The notes: a model not told the origin generated them from the letters alone. A stretch of 64,000 bases of DNA from Nocardia abscessus NBRC 100374 (GCF_000308455.1 NZ_BAFP01000071.1:1-64000), one strand, 5' to 3'. Positions 34,733 through 44,233 are shown, counted from the first letter of the stretch. Made by a program: numbers and translations.

Positions 34733-35706
34733 CCGCCGCACCGTTCCCGGCGGACGGGCGGGCGATGACCATCGAACTCTGCGCCGAGGCACGGGAATAC
34801 GGCGTGCAGGCGCTGCGCGCGTTGCGCGCGGCCGGTGGCGACGAACTGGTGCAGTGGGCCGAGCGCGAGCCCGCGCGGCGCACACTCGTCGCGCCGGTGC
34901 TGGGCGAACTCGGCGCCTGGGAGCTGGAGCCGCGGCGTGATCCGGTCGAGCTGGAAGCGGCTGCGGCGCTGTGCCGCAGCGCCGGCTACTGGGCCACGCC
35001 CTACCCGGTGGCGGAGCGGCTGGCCCGCCCGGTCGACTTGGACGTCGACGGGTTGGTGGTGGTGTCGGATGACGAGCCCGCCGCGGCGGTCGCGGATCTC
35101 GACCTGCGCTGGGCGGCGGTGACCTTGGACGGTGCCAGAGGGTCGGTGGTGGTGCGACCGTCCGGTGTGTCCGCGCGTGAGTCGGCGTTCGTGGCGCGAC
35201 TGGACGTGTCGCCGGTGGACACCGACGGCGCGGCCGACCTGGCGCTCGCGCTGGTACTGCCGTGCTGGACCCTGCTCGGCATGCTCGATCGCGCGGTGGA
35301 ACTCGCCCGCGCCCACGTGCTGGTGCGGGAGCAGTTCGGCAAGCCGCTGGCCGAGTTCCAGTCGGTGCAGTTCCAATTGACCGACGCCGAGGTGGAACGG
35401 CGCGGCGTGGACATGCTCGCCCGCTACGCGTTGTGGAGCATCCAGGCCGATCGCGGCGAGGCGCTGATCGATGCGCTGGCCTTGCGCGCGGCGGCGCTGG
35501 AAGCGGCCGAGGCCGTGTTCCGTGTGGCCCACCAGCTGCACGGCGCCCTCGGCTTCTGCGACGAGTCGCCACTGTCCTGGCTGTCGCGCTACAGCCTGCC
35601 GTCGCGCAGGCTGCCACTCGGCCTGGTCGCCACCGAGGACCTGCTGGCCCGGCTGGCCGGCCGCCGCGGCCTGACCGGATTGTTCTCCGAGCCAGGAGAA
35701 GGGTGA
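34729..35706 (+). CDS. Acyl-CoA dehydrogenase-like protein, pair 1, beta-like (short)
   Basis: A 325-residue shortened ACAD. The N-terminal domain is reduced, while the C-terminal helical domain has REQFGKPLAEFQSVQFQLTDAEV and HQLHGALGFCDESPL in place of QLHGGxGYTWE. GTG 34729 overlaps the preceding stop (GTGA) with GGGGGAGG upstream. It is probably the partner subunit of the preceding FadE, contributing part of the active site or a structural half. Confidence 0.9.
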   Translation: MTAAPFPADGRAMTIELCAEAREYGVQALRALRAAGGDELVQWAEREPARRTLVAPVLGELGAWELEPRRDPVELEAAAALCRSAGYWATPYPVAERLARPVDLDVDGLVVVSDDEPAAAVADLDLRWAAVTLDGARGSVVVRPSGVSARESAFVARLDVSPVDTDGAADLALALVLPCWTLLGMLDRAVELARAHVLVREQFGKPLAEFQSVQFQLTDAEVERRGVDMLARYALWSIQADRGEALIDALALRAAALEAAEAVFRVAHQLHGALGFCDESPLSWLSRYSLPSRRLPLGLVATEDLLARLAGRRGLTGLFSEPGEG

Positions 35707-35710
35707 CGCC

Positions 35711-36493
35711 ATGCACTATGACCTGCCCGACGCGCTGACCGTCGCCTCCGAGGGGCCGGTCCGCATCGTCGTCATCGACCGCCCCGACGAGCTCAACGCG
35801 GTGAACGCCGAGTTGCACCGAGCGCTGGCGCAGGTGTGGCGGCAACTGGCTGCGGACCGGGAGGCCAGAGTGGTGATCCTCACCGGCTCCGGCCGGGCTT
35901 TCAGCGCGGGCGGTGACCTGGACTGGATCACCTCTTTCCTGGACGACACGGTCGCGCGGGACGAGAGCATCCGCGAAGGCGCCCAGATCATCGAGGAGAT
36001 GCTGCGCTTTCCACTGCCGGTGATCGCCGCGGTGAACGGTGCCGCGATGGGGCTCGGCGCCAGCCTGGCGGTGCTGTGCGACGTCGTGCTGATGTCGGAT
36101 CGCGCCTATCTGGCCGACCCGCACGTCGCCGTCGGGCTGGTCGCCGGGGACGGCGGCGCCGCGTTCTGGCCGCTGCTCACTCCCATCCTGCGGACGCGGG
36201 AATTCCTGTACACCGGTGACCGGATCGATGCCGCCACCGCCGTCGAGGTGGGACTGGCGTCGCGGGTCGTCGCCGCGGACGAATTGCTCGACGAGGCACG
36301 GAAACTGGCGGTCCGGTTGGCCGCCCTGCCGCCGGAGGCGATGCGCAGCACGAAACGGGTCGTGAACATGTACCTTTCCCAAGCTCTCGGCGGTCCGATG
36401 CAGGCCGGTTTCGCCGCCGAGGTGGTGACCATGCAGTCACCGGAGCACCGGGACCGGCTGCTGGCGCTGCGACAGCGGGCACGGGCACGGTGA
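35711..36493 (+). CDS. Enoyl-CoA hydratase/isomerase family protein
   Basis: A 260-residue crotonase-fold protein. The oxyanion-hole segments SGRAFSAGGDLDWI and AAVNGAAMGLGASLAVLCDVVLMS are present, and VGLVAGDGGAAFWPLL lies where catalytic acids are found. It would hydrate or isomerise the enoyl-CoA made by the neighbouring FadE pairs. It starts four bases after the preceding stop, with GGAGAAGGG upstream. Confidence 0.93.
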   Translation: MHYDLPDALTVASEGPVRIVVIDRPDELNAVNAELHRALAQVWRQLAADREARVVILTGSGRAFSAGGDLDWITSFLDDTVARDESIREGAQIIEEMLRFPLPVIAAVNGAAMGLGASLAVLCDVVLMSDRAYLADPHVAVGLVAGDGGAAFWPLLTPILRTREFLYTGDRIDAATAVEVGLASRVVAADELLDEARKLAVRLAALPPEAMRSTKRVVNMYLSQALGGPMQAGFAAEVVTMQSPEHRDRLLALRQRARAR

Positions 36494-37686
36494 CCGGGCG
36501 CGACCTCGACGAGTTCCGCGGCGAGGTCCGGGAGTGGTGCCGCACGCACGTGCCTGCCGATTGGCGGCGGGCGCAGACCGGCCCGACGGACGCGGAATTC
36601 GTACTCTTTCAGCACGATTGGTTCCAGCAGCTACGCCGCGCCGGATACGCGGTGCCGCACTGGCCGCGCGAATACGGCGGTGGCATGTCCGTCCCGGAAC
36701 AGATCGTGCTGTACCAGGAACTCGCCGCGCACGACGCGCCGCGACTGGTGCTGGCCTTCGTGGCCGTTCACCACGCGGCCGCGACGCTGCTCGCGGCGGG
36801 CACCGAGGAGCAGCGGCGACGGCATCTCCCGGCGATCCTGGACGGCGAGATCTGGGTACAGGGTTTCTCCGAACCCGGCGCCGGGTCCGATCTGGCGGCG
36901 TTGCAGACCAGCGCCCGCCGCGACGGCGACGGCTATGTCGTGACCGGGCAGAAGGTGTGGGCCAGCGGTGCGCAGTACGCGGACTGGTGCCTGCTGCTGG
37001 CTCGCACCGACCAGGCCGCCCGGAAGCGGCGCGGGATCTCCTACTTCCTGCTGGACATGCGCAGCCCCGGCATCGAGGTGCGTCCGATCCGGCAGGCCAC
37101 CGGGGAATCGCACTTCTGCGAGATATTCCTGGACGAGGTGCGGATCCCGGCCGACGGGCTGGTCGGCGCGGAGAACGCGGGCTGGCAGGTGGCGCAGCAG
37201 ACGCTCGGCGCCGAACGCGGCCTCACCATGCTGGAACTGTCCGAACGGCTCGGCAACGCCGGATTCCGCCTGCTGGTCGAGGCTTGCGAGCGAGCCGATC
37301 CCGGTGGCGTGCGGCCGATCGATGACGCGCTGGTGGCCGACCGGCTGGCCGCGCTCGACATCGAGATCGCCGGATTGCGCGCATTGTGCCGCGACCTGGT
37401 AGAGCGGCACGACGGGGGCCGCGCGGGTCCGGCCGACGCTTCCGTCGTGAAGTTGTACTACAGCGAATTGTTGCAGCGGATGACGGATTTCGGCACACAG
37501 GTCGGGGGAGTGGCCGCGCACACGATGCTGCGCAAACCGATGTCCGGCGGCTGGGAGTCGGGCGCCTGGGTGCTCGACTTCATCGGCTCCTGGGAATGGA
37601 CCATTCCGGGCGGGACCAGCGAGATCCAGCGCACCATCATCGCGGAGCGCGGACTCGGCCTGCCCAGGGAACCGGCGGGAACATGA
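36490..37686 (+). CDS. Acyl-CoA dehydrogenase (FadE), pair 2, alpha-like
   Basis: A 398-residue ACAD with QGFSEPGAGSDLAALQT, YVVTGQKVWASGAQYADW and the standard C-terminal PGGTSEIQRTIIAERGLGLPRE. GTG 36490 overlaps the hydratase stop. It is followed by a second, beta-like FadE through an ATGA overlap. It appears to be the flavin-dependent subunit of a second heteromeric dehydrogenase in operon B. Confidence 0.94.
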   Translation: MTGRDLDEFRGEVREWCRTHVPADWRRAQTGPTDAEFVLFQHDWFQQLRRAGYAVPHWPREYGGGMSVPEQIVLYQELAAHDAPRLVLAFVAVHHAAATLLAAGTEEQRRRHLPAILDGEIWVQGFSEPGAGSDLAALQTSARRDGDGYVVTGQKVWASGAQYADWCLLLARTDQAARKRRGISYFLLDMRSPGIEVRPIRQATGESHFCEIFLDEVRIPADGLVGAENAGWQVAQQTLGAERGLTMLELSERLGNAGFRLLVEACERADPGGVRPIDDALVADRLAALDIEIAGLRALCRDLVERHDGGRAGPADASVVKLYYSELLQRMTDFGTQVGGVAAHTMLRKPMSGGWESGAWVLDFIGSWEWTIPGGTSEIQRTIIAERGLGLPREPAGT

Positions 37687-38801
37687 TGAGCGACGAATAC
37701 GCCGAGATCCACGACGAAATGCGAGCGGTGGCACGCGACCTGATCGGCAAAGCCGATTCCGAGTCTGCCGTCGACTGGTCGCTGATCGCCCGCTCCGGGT
37801 GGCTCGGCCTGGAAGCGCCCGCGGCATTCGACGGAGCCGACGCCACTTTCGCCGAAGTCGCGGTGATTCTCCAGGAGATGGGCCGAGCAGTCGCCCGCAG
37901 TGCGTACCCCTCGGTCGCGGTGCTCGCCGTCGGCGCGCTCGGCCTACTGGAGCCTCATCCACAACGAGACGAACTGTTTCGCGGCACCGTCGCGGGTGCG
38001 GTGCTGCCGGTTGTCGCGCTCACGGGGGAGGAGCGGGTCGGCGCCGTGCCGCCCGGCGCGGACTACGCGCACGCTGATCTCGCGCCGTTCCGGCTCGTGC
38101 CCGATACCGACGGCCTGCGACTGCGCGGTGACGCCGAATTCGTGCTCGACGCGCCCGGCGCGGACCGGCTGCTCGTACCCGCCCGCCATCCCGGCGGCGA
38201 GATCGTGATAGCGGCAGTCGAACCCGGTGTTCCCGGGATATCCGTCACCGCGCGACCGGTGGTCGACGCGACCCGCAGTCTCGGGCGCGTGAGCGCCGAC
38301 GGCGTAGCGGTGTCGCCGTCTGCGGTGTGGCGATTCCGCGGCGACGGAGAGCGCGCCCTGCGGCGGTTGTACGACCGGGCCGCGGTCGCGACGGCCTGTG
38401 ACAGTCTGGGGCTGAGCGAGGCCATGCTCGAGGCCACCGTCGACTACGCCAAGGTGCGCGAGCAGTTCGGCCGTCCGATCGGTTCCTTTCAGGCTGTCAA
38501 ACACGCCTGCGCGGACATGCTGGTGCAGGTCTCGGTGGCCCGGCAGCTGGTGGCGGCCGCCGTCCGAGCCCAGGTGACGTCGGCACCGGACGCAGGGCAC
38601 GCGGCGTCGATGGCCAAGGCGTTCAGCACCGACACGGCGGTGCGGGTGGCGGGGAAGGCCATGCAACTGCACGGCGGCATGGGCTACACCTGGGAAAGCG
38701 GAATCCACGCATACCTCAAGCGGGCCACGCTCGATCGTTCCCTCTTCGGTACGCCGGCCGAGCATCGGAAACGACTGGCCCGGCGGTACGCCTCGGCATA
38801 G
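37683..38801 (+). CDS. Acyl-CoA dehydrogenase-like protein, pair 2, beta-like
   Basis: A 372-residue ACAD with a divergent N-terminal half. The C-terminal half has REQFGRPIGSFQAVKHACADM and MQLHGGMGYTWESGIHAYLKR, typical of the FadE27/FadE29-like subunits of steroid-degrading heterotetramers. The start ATG 37683 overlaps the preceding stop (ATGA). It ends operon B and is followed by a terminator-like hairpin. Confidence 0.92.
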   Translation: MMSDEYAEIHDEMRAVARDLIGKADSESAVDWSLIARSGWLGLEAPAAFDGADATFAEVAVILQEMGRAVARSAYPSVAVLAVGALGLLEPHPQRDELFRGTVAGAVLPVVALTGEERVGAVPPGADYAHADLAPFRLVPDTDGLRLRGDAEFVLDAPGADRLLVPARHPGGEIVIAAVEPGVPGISVTARPVVDATRSLGRVSADGVAVSPSAVWRFRGDGERALRRLYDRAAVATACDSLGLSEAMLEATVDYAKVREQFGRPIGSFQAVKHACADMLVQVSVARQLVAAAVRAQVTSAPDAGHAASMAKAFSTDTAVRVAGKAMQLHGGMGYTWESGIHAYLKRATLDRSLFGTPAEHRKRLARRYASA

Positions 38802-38818
38802 TGCGCGCCGGGGCGTAC

Positions 38819-38851
38819 GGCCGGGCAGCCGTTCGCGGGCGCCCGGAGGCC
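38819..38851. terminator. Probable terminator between operon B and bfr
   Basis: GGCCGGGC (38819-38826) pairs with GCCCGG-a-GGCC (38841-38851, one bulge), placed between convergent genes and ending just before the bfr stop. Confidence 0.45.
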
Positions 38852-38854
38852 GGG

Positions 38855-39334
38855 TCAGTCCTCCGGAGACTCGGTGAAGCGCTGGAGGTACAGCGGCTCG
38901 CCCAGCTTCTCCACCAGATCGAGTTCGGTCTCCAGGTAGTCGACGTGCTGCTCCTCGTCTTCGAGGATGTGCTCGAAGATGCGCGCCGAGGTCACGTCGC
39001 CGCGCGAACGCATCAACTCGATGCCCCGGCGGAGCCGTTCGACCGCTTCCAACTCGATTTGCAGGTCGGCCCGCAGTTGCTCCGGAACACTCTGTCCGAT
39101 GCGCAGCGGGTTGAGCTTCTGGTAGTTGGGCAGCCCTTCCAGGTACAGAATCCGGTCGGTGAGCAGCTCGGCATGTTTCATCTCATCGATGGATTCGTGC
39201 CGGGTGTGCCGCGCCAGCTTGGTGAAGCCCCAGTTCTCCTGCATCTTGGCGTGCAGGAAGTACTGGTTGATCGCCGTGAGTTCGGCCGTCAGTTGCTCGT
39301 TGAGCAACGCCACGATGTCCTTGTCGCCGTCCAT
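38855..39334 (-). CDS. bfr: Bacterioferritin
   Basis: A 159-residue heme-containing ferritin. The ferroxidase ligands Glu18, Glu51 and His54 are in place (LTAELTAIN and IDEMKHAE), the heme ligand Met52 is present, and the second E-x2-H (ILEDEEQHVDYLE) is intact. It stores iron as ferric mineral in a 24-mer. ATG 39334 matches the family start. It follows bfd, and the pair is preceded by tandem iron boxes, so it is probably IdeR-controlled. Confidence 0.95.
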   Translation of the reverse strand: MDGDKDIVALLNEQLTAELTAINQYFLHAKMQENWGFTKLARHTRHESIDEMKHAELLTDRILYLEGLPNYQKLNPLRIGQSVPEQLRADLQIELEAVERLRRGIELMRSRGDVTSARIFEHILEDEEQHVDYLETELDLVEKLGEPLYLQRFTESPED

Positions 39335-39392
39335 AGCAGCGATCGTGGCACAAAATGTGCGCAGCGCGGCAGAGACCGCCTGGTGTGTCGGA

Positions 39393-39584
39393 TCAGGCGG
39401 CCGTGGGCTGTGCCCCGGTCGTCGCGCGGGCACGGCCGATAACCTCGGCCAATCGCGCCGTGCAACTGCCGCAGCCGGGCTTCCAGCCGCAGGCGTTCTT
39501 CACTTGTCGGACGCTGTCGGCCCCGGCCGCAACGCAGGTGTGCACGTCACCTTCGGACAGCGCGTTACAAATGCACACGTACAT
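39393..39584 (-). CDS. Bacterioferritin-associated ferredoxin (Bfd-like [2Fe-2S] protein)
   Basis: A 63-residue protein with the BFD cluster ligands Cys4-x-Cys6 and Cys38-x2-Cys41 (31 residues between), in MYVCICNAL and KPGCGSC. Bfd transfers electrons to bacterioferritin to release iron. It lies 58 bases upstream of bfr in the same direction, and the shared promoter carries two iron boxes. Confidence 0.93.
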   Translation of the reverse strand: MYVCICNALSEGDVHTCVAAGADSVRQVKNACGWKPGCGSCTARLAEVIGRARATTGAQPTAA

Positions 39585-39615
39585 GAAGCCTCACAGCCAA
39601 GGGTCACCGTTTCAC

Positions 39616-39653
39616 TGAGGTTAGCCTCGACTAACGAGGTAAGCCTCCCCTAA
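39616..39653 (-). promoter_or_regulatory. Tandem IdeR/DtxR iron boxes upstream of bfd-bfr
   Basis: Two directly adjoining 19-bp sites, TGAGGTTAGCCTCGACTAA (39616-39634) and CGAGGTAAGCCTCCCCTAA (39635-39653), resemble the DtxR/IdeR consensus TTAGGTTAGGCTAACCTAA. They lie 32 bases before the bfd start. Multiple boxes at this distance are typical of IdeR-activated ferritin promoters in mycobacteria. Confidence 0.75.
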
Positions 39654-39776
39654 TGTATAGCAGCTCGACCCGCCGGTGTGAAGCCCGGCCCGCCGGGCGC
39701 GTGCGAAGACTCTTGTTCACCCGATCGACGCCTGCGCGTCACGCGGGCCGGTCGCGGGATTTCTAGGGTCGGGAGA

Positions 39777-40208
39777 ATGCGCATTGTGTGTCGGTCGGTG
39801 GTTGTAGCGGTGGCCGTGCTGCTGTCCGGGTGCGGGGACGAGACGTCGTCGCAATCCGATTACGCCCGGCAATTGGACGGGTTGTGCGCTGCGCAAAGGG
39901 ACTTCGTCCGCACACTGCCGGATCTGCAGCGCCGGGAGGTCTCTAGCATCGAACAGGTGCGCCGGCGGGCGGAAGAACGCGCCGCCGATTTCCGCTCGAG
40001 CGTCGCGAGCCTGCGGCCGCCACTGGGATCGGCGCAGGATCATCAGAGCCTCATCGCGACTCTCGATGCGGCGCCGAGCGGGCCCGAAGCGGGTCCGGCG
40101 GAGTTGCGGCCCTACCTGGAATCCTTGGGAAAGATCTATGCCCGGCTCGGCGCGCGTCAGTGCGAGCAATTCGGGCAAGAGGCCATTGCCGGGCTCTCCG
40201 GCCGATGA
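39777..40208 (+). CDS. Lipoprotein, function unknown
   Basis: A 143-residue protein. MRIVCRSVVVAVAVLLSGC is a lipoprotein signal with lipobox LSGC (Cys19 as first mature residue). The mature domain is helical and charged, with further Cys residues (GLCAAQ, RQCEQF) that could pair. No known family is recognised. GGGAG lies very close to ATG 39777. It is divergent from bfd-bfr. Confidence 0.75.
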   Translation: MRIVCRSVVVAVAVLLSGCGDETSSQSDYARQLDGLCAAQRDFVRTLPDLQRREVSSIEQVRRRAEERAADFRSSVASLRPPLGSAQDHQSLIATLDAAPSGPEAGPAELRPYLESLGKIYARLGARQCEQFGQEAIAGLSGR

Positions 40209-40245
40209 TCGTCGGAAGCGTGGCAGGCGGCGGCCCGCCCCGGCG

Positions 40246-41958
40246 CTAGCCGTGGGCCAGCCGTTTCGCGGCGAGCTGCCGCAGGTCACTGGATTTGATC
40301 TTGGCGCTGCCGGTGAGCGCGATGTCCTCCTCGGCGAACAACAGCACATGCCGCGGCACCTTGTAGCTGGCCAGCCGCTCCCGCAGGAACGCGCGCAGCT
40401 GCGCGCCGTCGACCGTCGCGCCGGTGTGGGGCACCACGCACGCCACCACGACCTCGCCGAGCGTCTCGTGCGGAACGCCGACGGTCCGCGCGACCTTGAC
40501 GCCCGGGTACCGGATCAACGCTTCGTCGACCTCCAGCGGGGAGACATTCGCGCCGCCGGTCTTGATGATGTCGGTCAGCCGGCCTTCCCAGTACAGCCGG
40601 TCCGCGTTGTCGAGGTAGCCCCCGTCGCCGGTGTGGAAGTATCCGTCGGCGTCGAGCGTCTCGTCCAGCGCGGTGCCGAGGTAGCCGAGCATGAGCGTCG
40701 GTCCTTTGACACAGATCTCGCCGCGCTCGCCGCGCGCCAGGACGCCGCCGGTGAGCGGGTCGACGATCTTGACGGTATTTCCCGGCAGCGGTCGGCCGCT
40801 GCTGCCCGCGATCTCCTCCTCGGGTGTGCAGGCCGGAAAACACGTGGTGATGGTGAACGTCTCAGTGTTGCCGTATGCGTGCCCCGGCTCGGTCCAGGTG
40901 GTCGACACACGGGGGTGGCGTGCCGCGGGCGTCTTCACGTCCACGAATCGCAGGCTGCTCAGGTCCGTGGTGGACCAGTTGGGCGCGCCTTCGAGTTGGG
41001 CCCACTGATGTGGCCACGCGACCGGGAAGTTCACCCGCTCGGCCCGCATCAAGTCCACAGCAGCGGCGGCGTCGAAGGTCGATTGCAGCACCAGGCTGCC
41101 GCCCGCGGCCAGGGTGGCGCCGAGCGCCTGGCCGAAGTTGCCGGACCAGAAGAAGCCGTTGGCGGTCCAGCAGCGCACGTCGTCGTCCGGGCCGAACCCG
41201 AACATGCGGCGCAACCGCCACATCTGGATGGCGACGCCGCGGTGGGCGCTGCGGATGCCTTTCGGCTTGCTGGTGGTTCCCGACGAGAAGAACAGCACCG
41301 CGGTGTCGCTGGGCTGCACCGTGGCCGCTGTCGCCTCGACCAGCGCCGGTGGCTCGGCGTGCCCACGTACCAAGAACGTGGGCCAGGAATCGATCGCTCC
41401 GCCCGGCACCGGCTCGCCGACCACCGCTAGGTGACGCAGGAACGGGTAGGCCGCCGAGCGCACGGCGCCCGGCGCGGCGGCGCCGATCGCCGGTTCCAGT
41501 CCGGTCAGCACGGCGGCGAAATCCTTGTTCGCCACGGTCCGTTCGAACAGCAGCACCGATACGCCGGACAGCCGCAGCAGATGGTCGAGTTCCGCGGGGC
41601 TGGAGAAGGTGCTGAACGCGACGGCCACCGCGCCGGCCAGCGAGGCGCCGAAGACGGCCGAGAGCCACTCCGGCCGATTCGTCATCAGCACGCCGACCCG
41701 GCTGTCCTTGCCCACCCCGCATGCGCGCAGGGCGCGCGCCACTTCGGTGGCGCGCTCCCACAGCTCGGCATAGGTCCAGCGGATGACGCCGGTGTCGGCG
41801 TGCGCGACGAGCGCTTCGCGGTCGCCGTACCGCTCGGTGACCTCGCGCAGGAAGCCGGGCAGGGTGAGCGGTCCGAGCCCGGGCTCGTCGGACAGCGGCG
41901 GGCCGGTGGCGATCGCCACGGCTCGCGCGAGGGCGTCGTTGGTGTCGGTGGTCATCAT
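40246..41958 (-). CDS. AMP-forming acyl-CoA synthetase (FadD-like)
   Basis: A 570-residue ANL-superfamily ligase. The P-loop is FFSSGTTSKPKGI, A5 is YGNTETFTI, A7 is YFHTGDGG, followed by GRLTDIIKTGGANVSPLEVDEAL and the C-terminal catalytic Lys in TGSAKIKSSDLR. It activates a carboxylic acid to its CoA thioester for the neighbouring dehydrogenases. It starts at ATG 41958, six bases after the dehydratase stop, in operon C (44155 to 40246). Confidence 0.94.
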   Translation of the reverse strand: MMTTDTNDALARAVAIATGPPLSDEPGLGPLTLPGFLREVTERYGDREALVAHADTGVIRWTYAELWERATEVARALRACGVGKDSRVGVLMTNRPEWLSAVFGASLAGAVAVAFSTFSSPAELDHLLRLSGVSVLLFERTVANKDFAAVLTGLEPAIGAAAPGAVRSAAYPFLRHLAVVGEPVPGGAIDSWPTFLVRGHAEPPALVEATAATVQPSDTAVLFFSSGTTSKPKGIRSAHRGVAIQMWRLRRMFGFGPDDDVRCWTANGFFWSGNFGQALGATLAAGGSLVLQSTFDAAAAVDLMRAERVNFPVAWPHQWAQLEGAPNWSTTDLSSLRFVDVKTPAARHPRVSTTWTEPGHAYGNTETFTITTCFPACTPEEEIAGSSGRPLPGNTVKIVDPLTGGVLARGERGEICVKGPTLMLGYLGTALDETLDADGYFHTGDGGYLDNADRLYWEGRLTDIIKTGGANVSPLEVDEALIRYPGVKVARTVGVPHETLGEVVVACVVPHTGATVDGAQLRAFLRERLASYKVPRHVLLFAEEDIALTGSAKIKSSDLRQLAAKRLAHG

Positions 41959-41964
41959 CGAACC

Positions 41965-43158
41965 TCAGTACGGGAGTTCGACTTCGGCGGTGCAGTCCAC
42001 CAGCACGCCGAAGTCCTGATTGGTCAGCCGCAGTTTCACCTGGACCAGCGGCACGCCCCACGCCGAATCCGTTTCCTTGCCGATGATCTCGGCATCGAAA
42101 TAGGTCACGTCGCCCTCGAAGGCGGGCAGGCGGAAGTCCGCCTTGCTGTGCCGGACCATGCCGTCGTGCCCGGCCCAGTAGGAGAGGTAGTCGGTGCACC
42201 AAGCGCCCATGGTGGCGCCGTAGCCGTAGGCACGCGCCATCCCGACCTCGCCCGCCTTGTCGGCGTCGATGTGCCCGCGGGACGGGCCCACGTACAGACC
42301 GTCGCGTTTGCGCGGATCGATGCGCGCGCCCTCTTCGTCGAAGGCGAATCCTTCGGTCCAGCCCGGATCCTGGTAGACCCAGGGGTCCTCGACGCCCTCC
42401 GGCGCGGTCCAGTGGAAGGTGCCCCAGATGTTGAACAGGAAAGCGCGGTATTCGGTGGTGAAGCTGGCGATGGTGTGCGGTCCGATCACCCGGCGCGGTA
42501 GCCGGTCCCCGACCTTCACCTCGTCGAAATGCGGCGAGACGCCGTCCCGGTTGGACAGGATCCATTCATGGCGCAGCGATTCGATCTCGGCCAGTTCCGC
42601 GGTGGTCCAGGTCCGCACCGCGCCGAGCTGGTTGTCGTACATGCCGCGCTTGGTGGCCTCCGACGCCAGATAACGGATGGCGGTGGACCTCTCGCGAGCG
42701 ACCAGCACACCGTTCTGATTGCGGTGGGCGGTGTCGCCGCGGGAGAACATCGTCGGCCCGGCGAACTTCGTCTCCACCACCTTGTAATCGTGGAATCGCC
42801 GGTCCTGGAACAATTTGTCGCCCGGACGCACCGGGCAGCCGTAGAACCACCATTCCTCGCCGCCGAAGATCAGGTGGCTGCCCGGGATGTGGCCGACACA
42901 TGCCGGCTGCGCCCCGTGCCCGTAATCCAGTGCGACCGCGATCGATTGCGGCGCCACGATGCCGCCGTAGCGGGATTCCCGGGCGAATTCCTGGTCCCAG
43001 TGCAGCGGATTGGGATAATCCATCGCCATCACCCAGCGGCGGATGTCGGAGGAACTGCACGGGTCCCACAGTTGCCCGCCGCCCACCGGCTTGCCGACCC
43101 GGTGGTCGACGTCGGACAGGTCGAGTTCCACGGCGGATTTCGTCGATTTCCTGGTCAC
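41965..43158 (-). CDS. Two-hotdog dehydratase (FAS1-like dehydratase/MaoC type)
   Basis: A 397-residue protein with two hotdog-fold halves. The N-terminal half (about 15-175) has DIRRWVMAMDYPNPLHWDQEFA, like the FAS1-like dehydratase domain. The C-terminal half (about 200-390) carries the weaker MaoC repeat with GATMGAWCTDYLSYWAGHDG. It should hydrate an enoyl-CoA. GTG 43158 has AGGAG seven bases upstream. It sits between the oxidoreductase and FadD genes, with gaps of 13 and 6 bases, in operon C. Confidence 0.88.
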   Translation of the reverse strand: MTRKSTKSAVELDLSDVDHRVGKPVGGGQLWDPCSSSDIRRWVMAMDYPNPLHWDQEFARESRYGGIVAPQSIAVALDYGHGAQPACVGHIPGSHLIFGGEEWWFYGCPVRPGDKLFQDRRFHDYKVVETKFAGPTMFSRGDTAHRNQNGVLVARERSTAIRYLASEATKRGMYDNQLGAVRTWTTAELAEIESLRHEWILSNRDGVSPHFDEVKVGDRLPRRVIGPHTIASFTTEYRAFLFNIWGTFHWTAPEGVEDPWVYQDPGWTEGFAFDEEGARIDPRKRDGLYVGPSRGHIDADKAGEVGMARAYGYGATMGAWCTDYLSYWAGHDGMVRHSKADFRLPAFEGDVTYFDAEIIGKETDSAWGVPLVQVKLRLTNQDFGVLVDCTAEVELPY

Positions 43159-43171
43159 CAGATGCTCCTGA

Positions 43172-44155
43172 TCAACGATTCACGTCGACGACGATCCGGC
43201 CGCGCACGGTGCCGTCGATGAGCCGGTCGGCCGCGGTGATCGCCTCGCCGAGGGGGATCTCCTGGGCGATGCTGTCCAGCGCGGCCGGGTCCAGGTCACG
43301 GGCGAGCCGTGCCCAGGCGTCCAGCCGCCGCTGCTTGGGCGCCATCACGCTGTCGATGCCCAGCAGCGTGACCCCGCGCAGGATGAACGGGGCGACCGTG
43401 GCCGGGAAGTCCATCCCCTGGGCCAGGCCGCAGGCGGCGACCGCGCCGCCGTACCGGGTCTGGGCGCACGCGTTGGCCAGCGTGTGGCTGCCGACGGTGT
43501 CGATCACGCCTGCCCAGCGCTCCTTCTGCAGCGGTTTGCCGCGCTCGGCCAGTTCGGCGCGATCCACCACGGTGCCCGCGCCCAGCTGCTGGAGGTAGGC
43601 GGTCTCGCTGGTCTTGCCGGTGGCGGCCGCCACGGTGAACCCGGCCTTGCTCAGCAGCGCGATCGCGATGCTGCCCACGCCGCCGGTCGCGCCGGTCACC
43701 AGGATCTCGCCCTGGTCGGGGCGCAGCCCGTGGCGCAGCAGCGCTTCGACGCACAGGCTCGCGGTGTAACCCGCGGTGCCGATCGCCATCGCCTGACGTG
43801 CCGTGAACTCGGCGGGCAGAGGTACCAGCCAGTCCCCGTTCAGGCGGGCTCGCTGACCGAGGCCACCCCAGTGCGTTTCCCCCACGCCCCAGCCGTTGAG
43901 GATCACATCGTCGCCCACCGACCACTCCGCGTGGCTGCTCTCGGTGACGACACCGGCGAGGTCGATGCCGGGGACCATCGGGAACGCGCGCACGACCGGG
44001 GACTTGCCGGTGATGGCCAGGGCGTCTTTGTAGTTGAGGGTGGAGTACGCGACCTCGACGGCGACGTTCCCCTCGGGCAGCGTCGCTTCGTCCACGTCCG
44101 TCAGCGTGACCTTCGGTCCCGCCTCGCCCTTCTCGATCAGCACTGCGGCAAACAT
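43172..44155 (-). CDS. Acrylyl-CoA reductase/quinone oxidoreductase-like MDR protein (YhdH/AcuI type)
   Basis: A 327-residue zinc-free medium-chain reductase. [31 protein letters not shown] and the GIDLAGVV segment are typical of YhdH/AcuI, followed by the NADPH motif [12 protein letters not shown]. It reduces an enoyl-CoA such as acrylyl-CoA or a conjugated ketone. ATG 44155 has AGGAAGGGA upstream. It is the first gene of operon C, and a perfect GAGAAT-N3-ATTCTC palindrome lies 64 bases upstream. Confidence 0.9.
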   Translation of the reverse strand: MFAAVLIEKGEAGPKVTLTDVDEATLPEGNVAVEVAYSTLNYKDALAITGKSPVVRAFPMVPGIDLAGVVTESSHAEWSVGDDVILNGWGVGETHWGGLGQRARLNGDWLVPLPAEFTARQAMAIGTAGYTASLCVEALLRHGLRPDQGEILVTGATGGVGSIAIALLSKAGFTVAAATGKTSETAYLQQLGAGTVVDRAELAERGKPLQKERWAGVIDTVGSHTLANACAQTRYGGAVAACGLAQGMDFPATVAPFILRGVTLLGIDSVMAPKQRRLDAWARLARDLDPAALDSIAQEIPLGEAITAADRLIDGTVRGRIVVDVNR

Positions 44156-44218
44156 GCGGGGAGATTCCCTTCCTAGAACGGGTGAATACCAAGGTTTTGC
44201 GAAGTCATTTTCATAAAC

Positions 44219-44233
44219 GAGAATCTGATTCTC
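44219..44233. promoter_or_regulatory. TetR-type operator candidate 1 (GAGAAT-CTG-ATTCTC)
   Basis: A perfect 15-bp palindrome in an AT-rich patch, upstream of operon C. The same motif recurs at 52319/52341 and 56151. Confidence 0.65.

Noticed and set aside
33464..36382. Very long open frame antisense to the FadE-FadE-hydratase genes
   Set aside because: Arg/Pro/Gly/His-rich composition typical of high-GC antisense frames; the plus strand holds clear conserved enzymes throughout.
40226..40239. Short GGCGG/CCGCC stem between the lipoprotein and FadD genes
   Set aside because: Five pairs of pure G/C are expected by chance in this composition.
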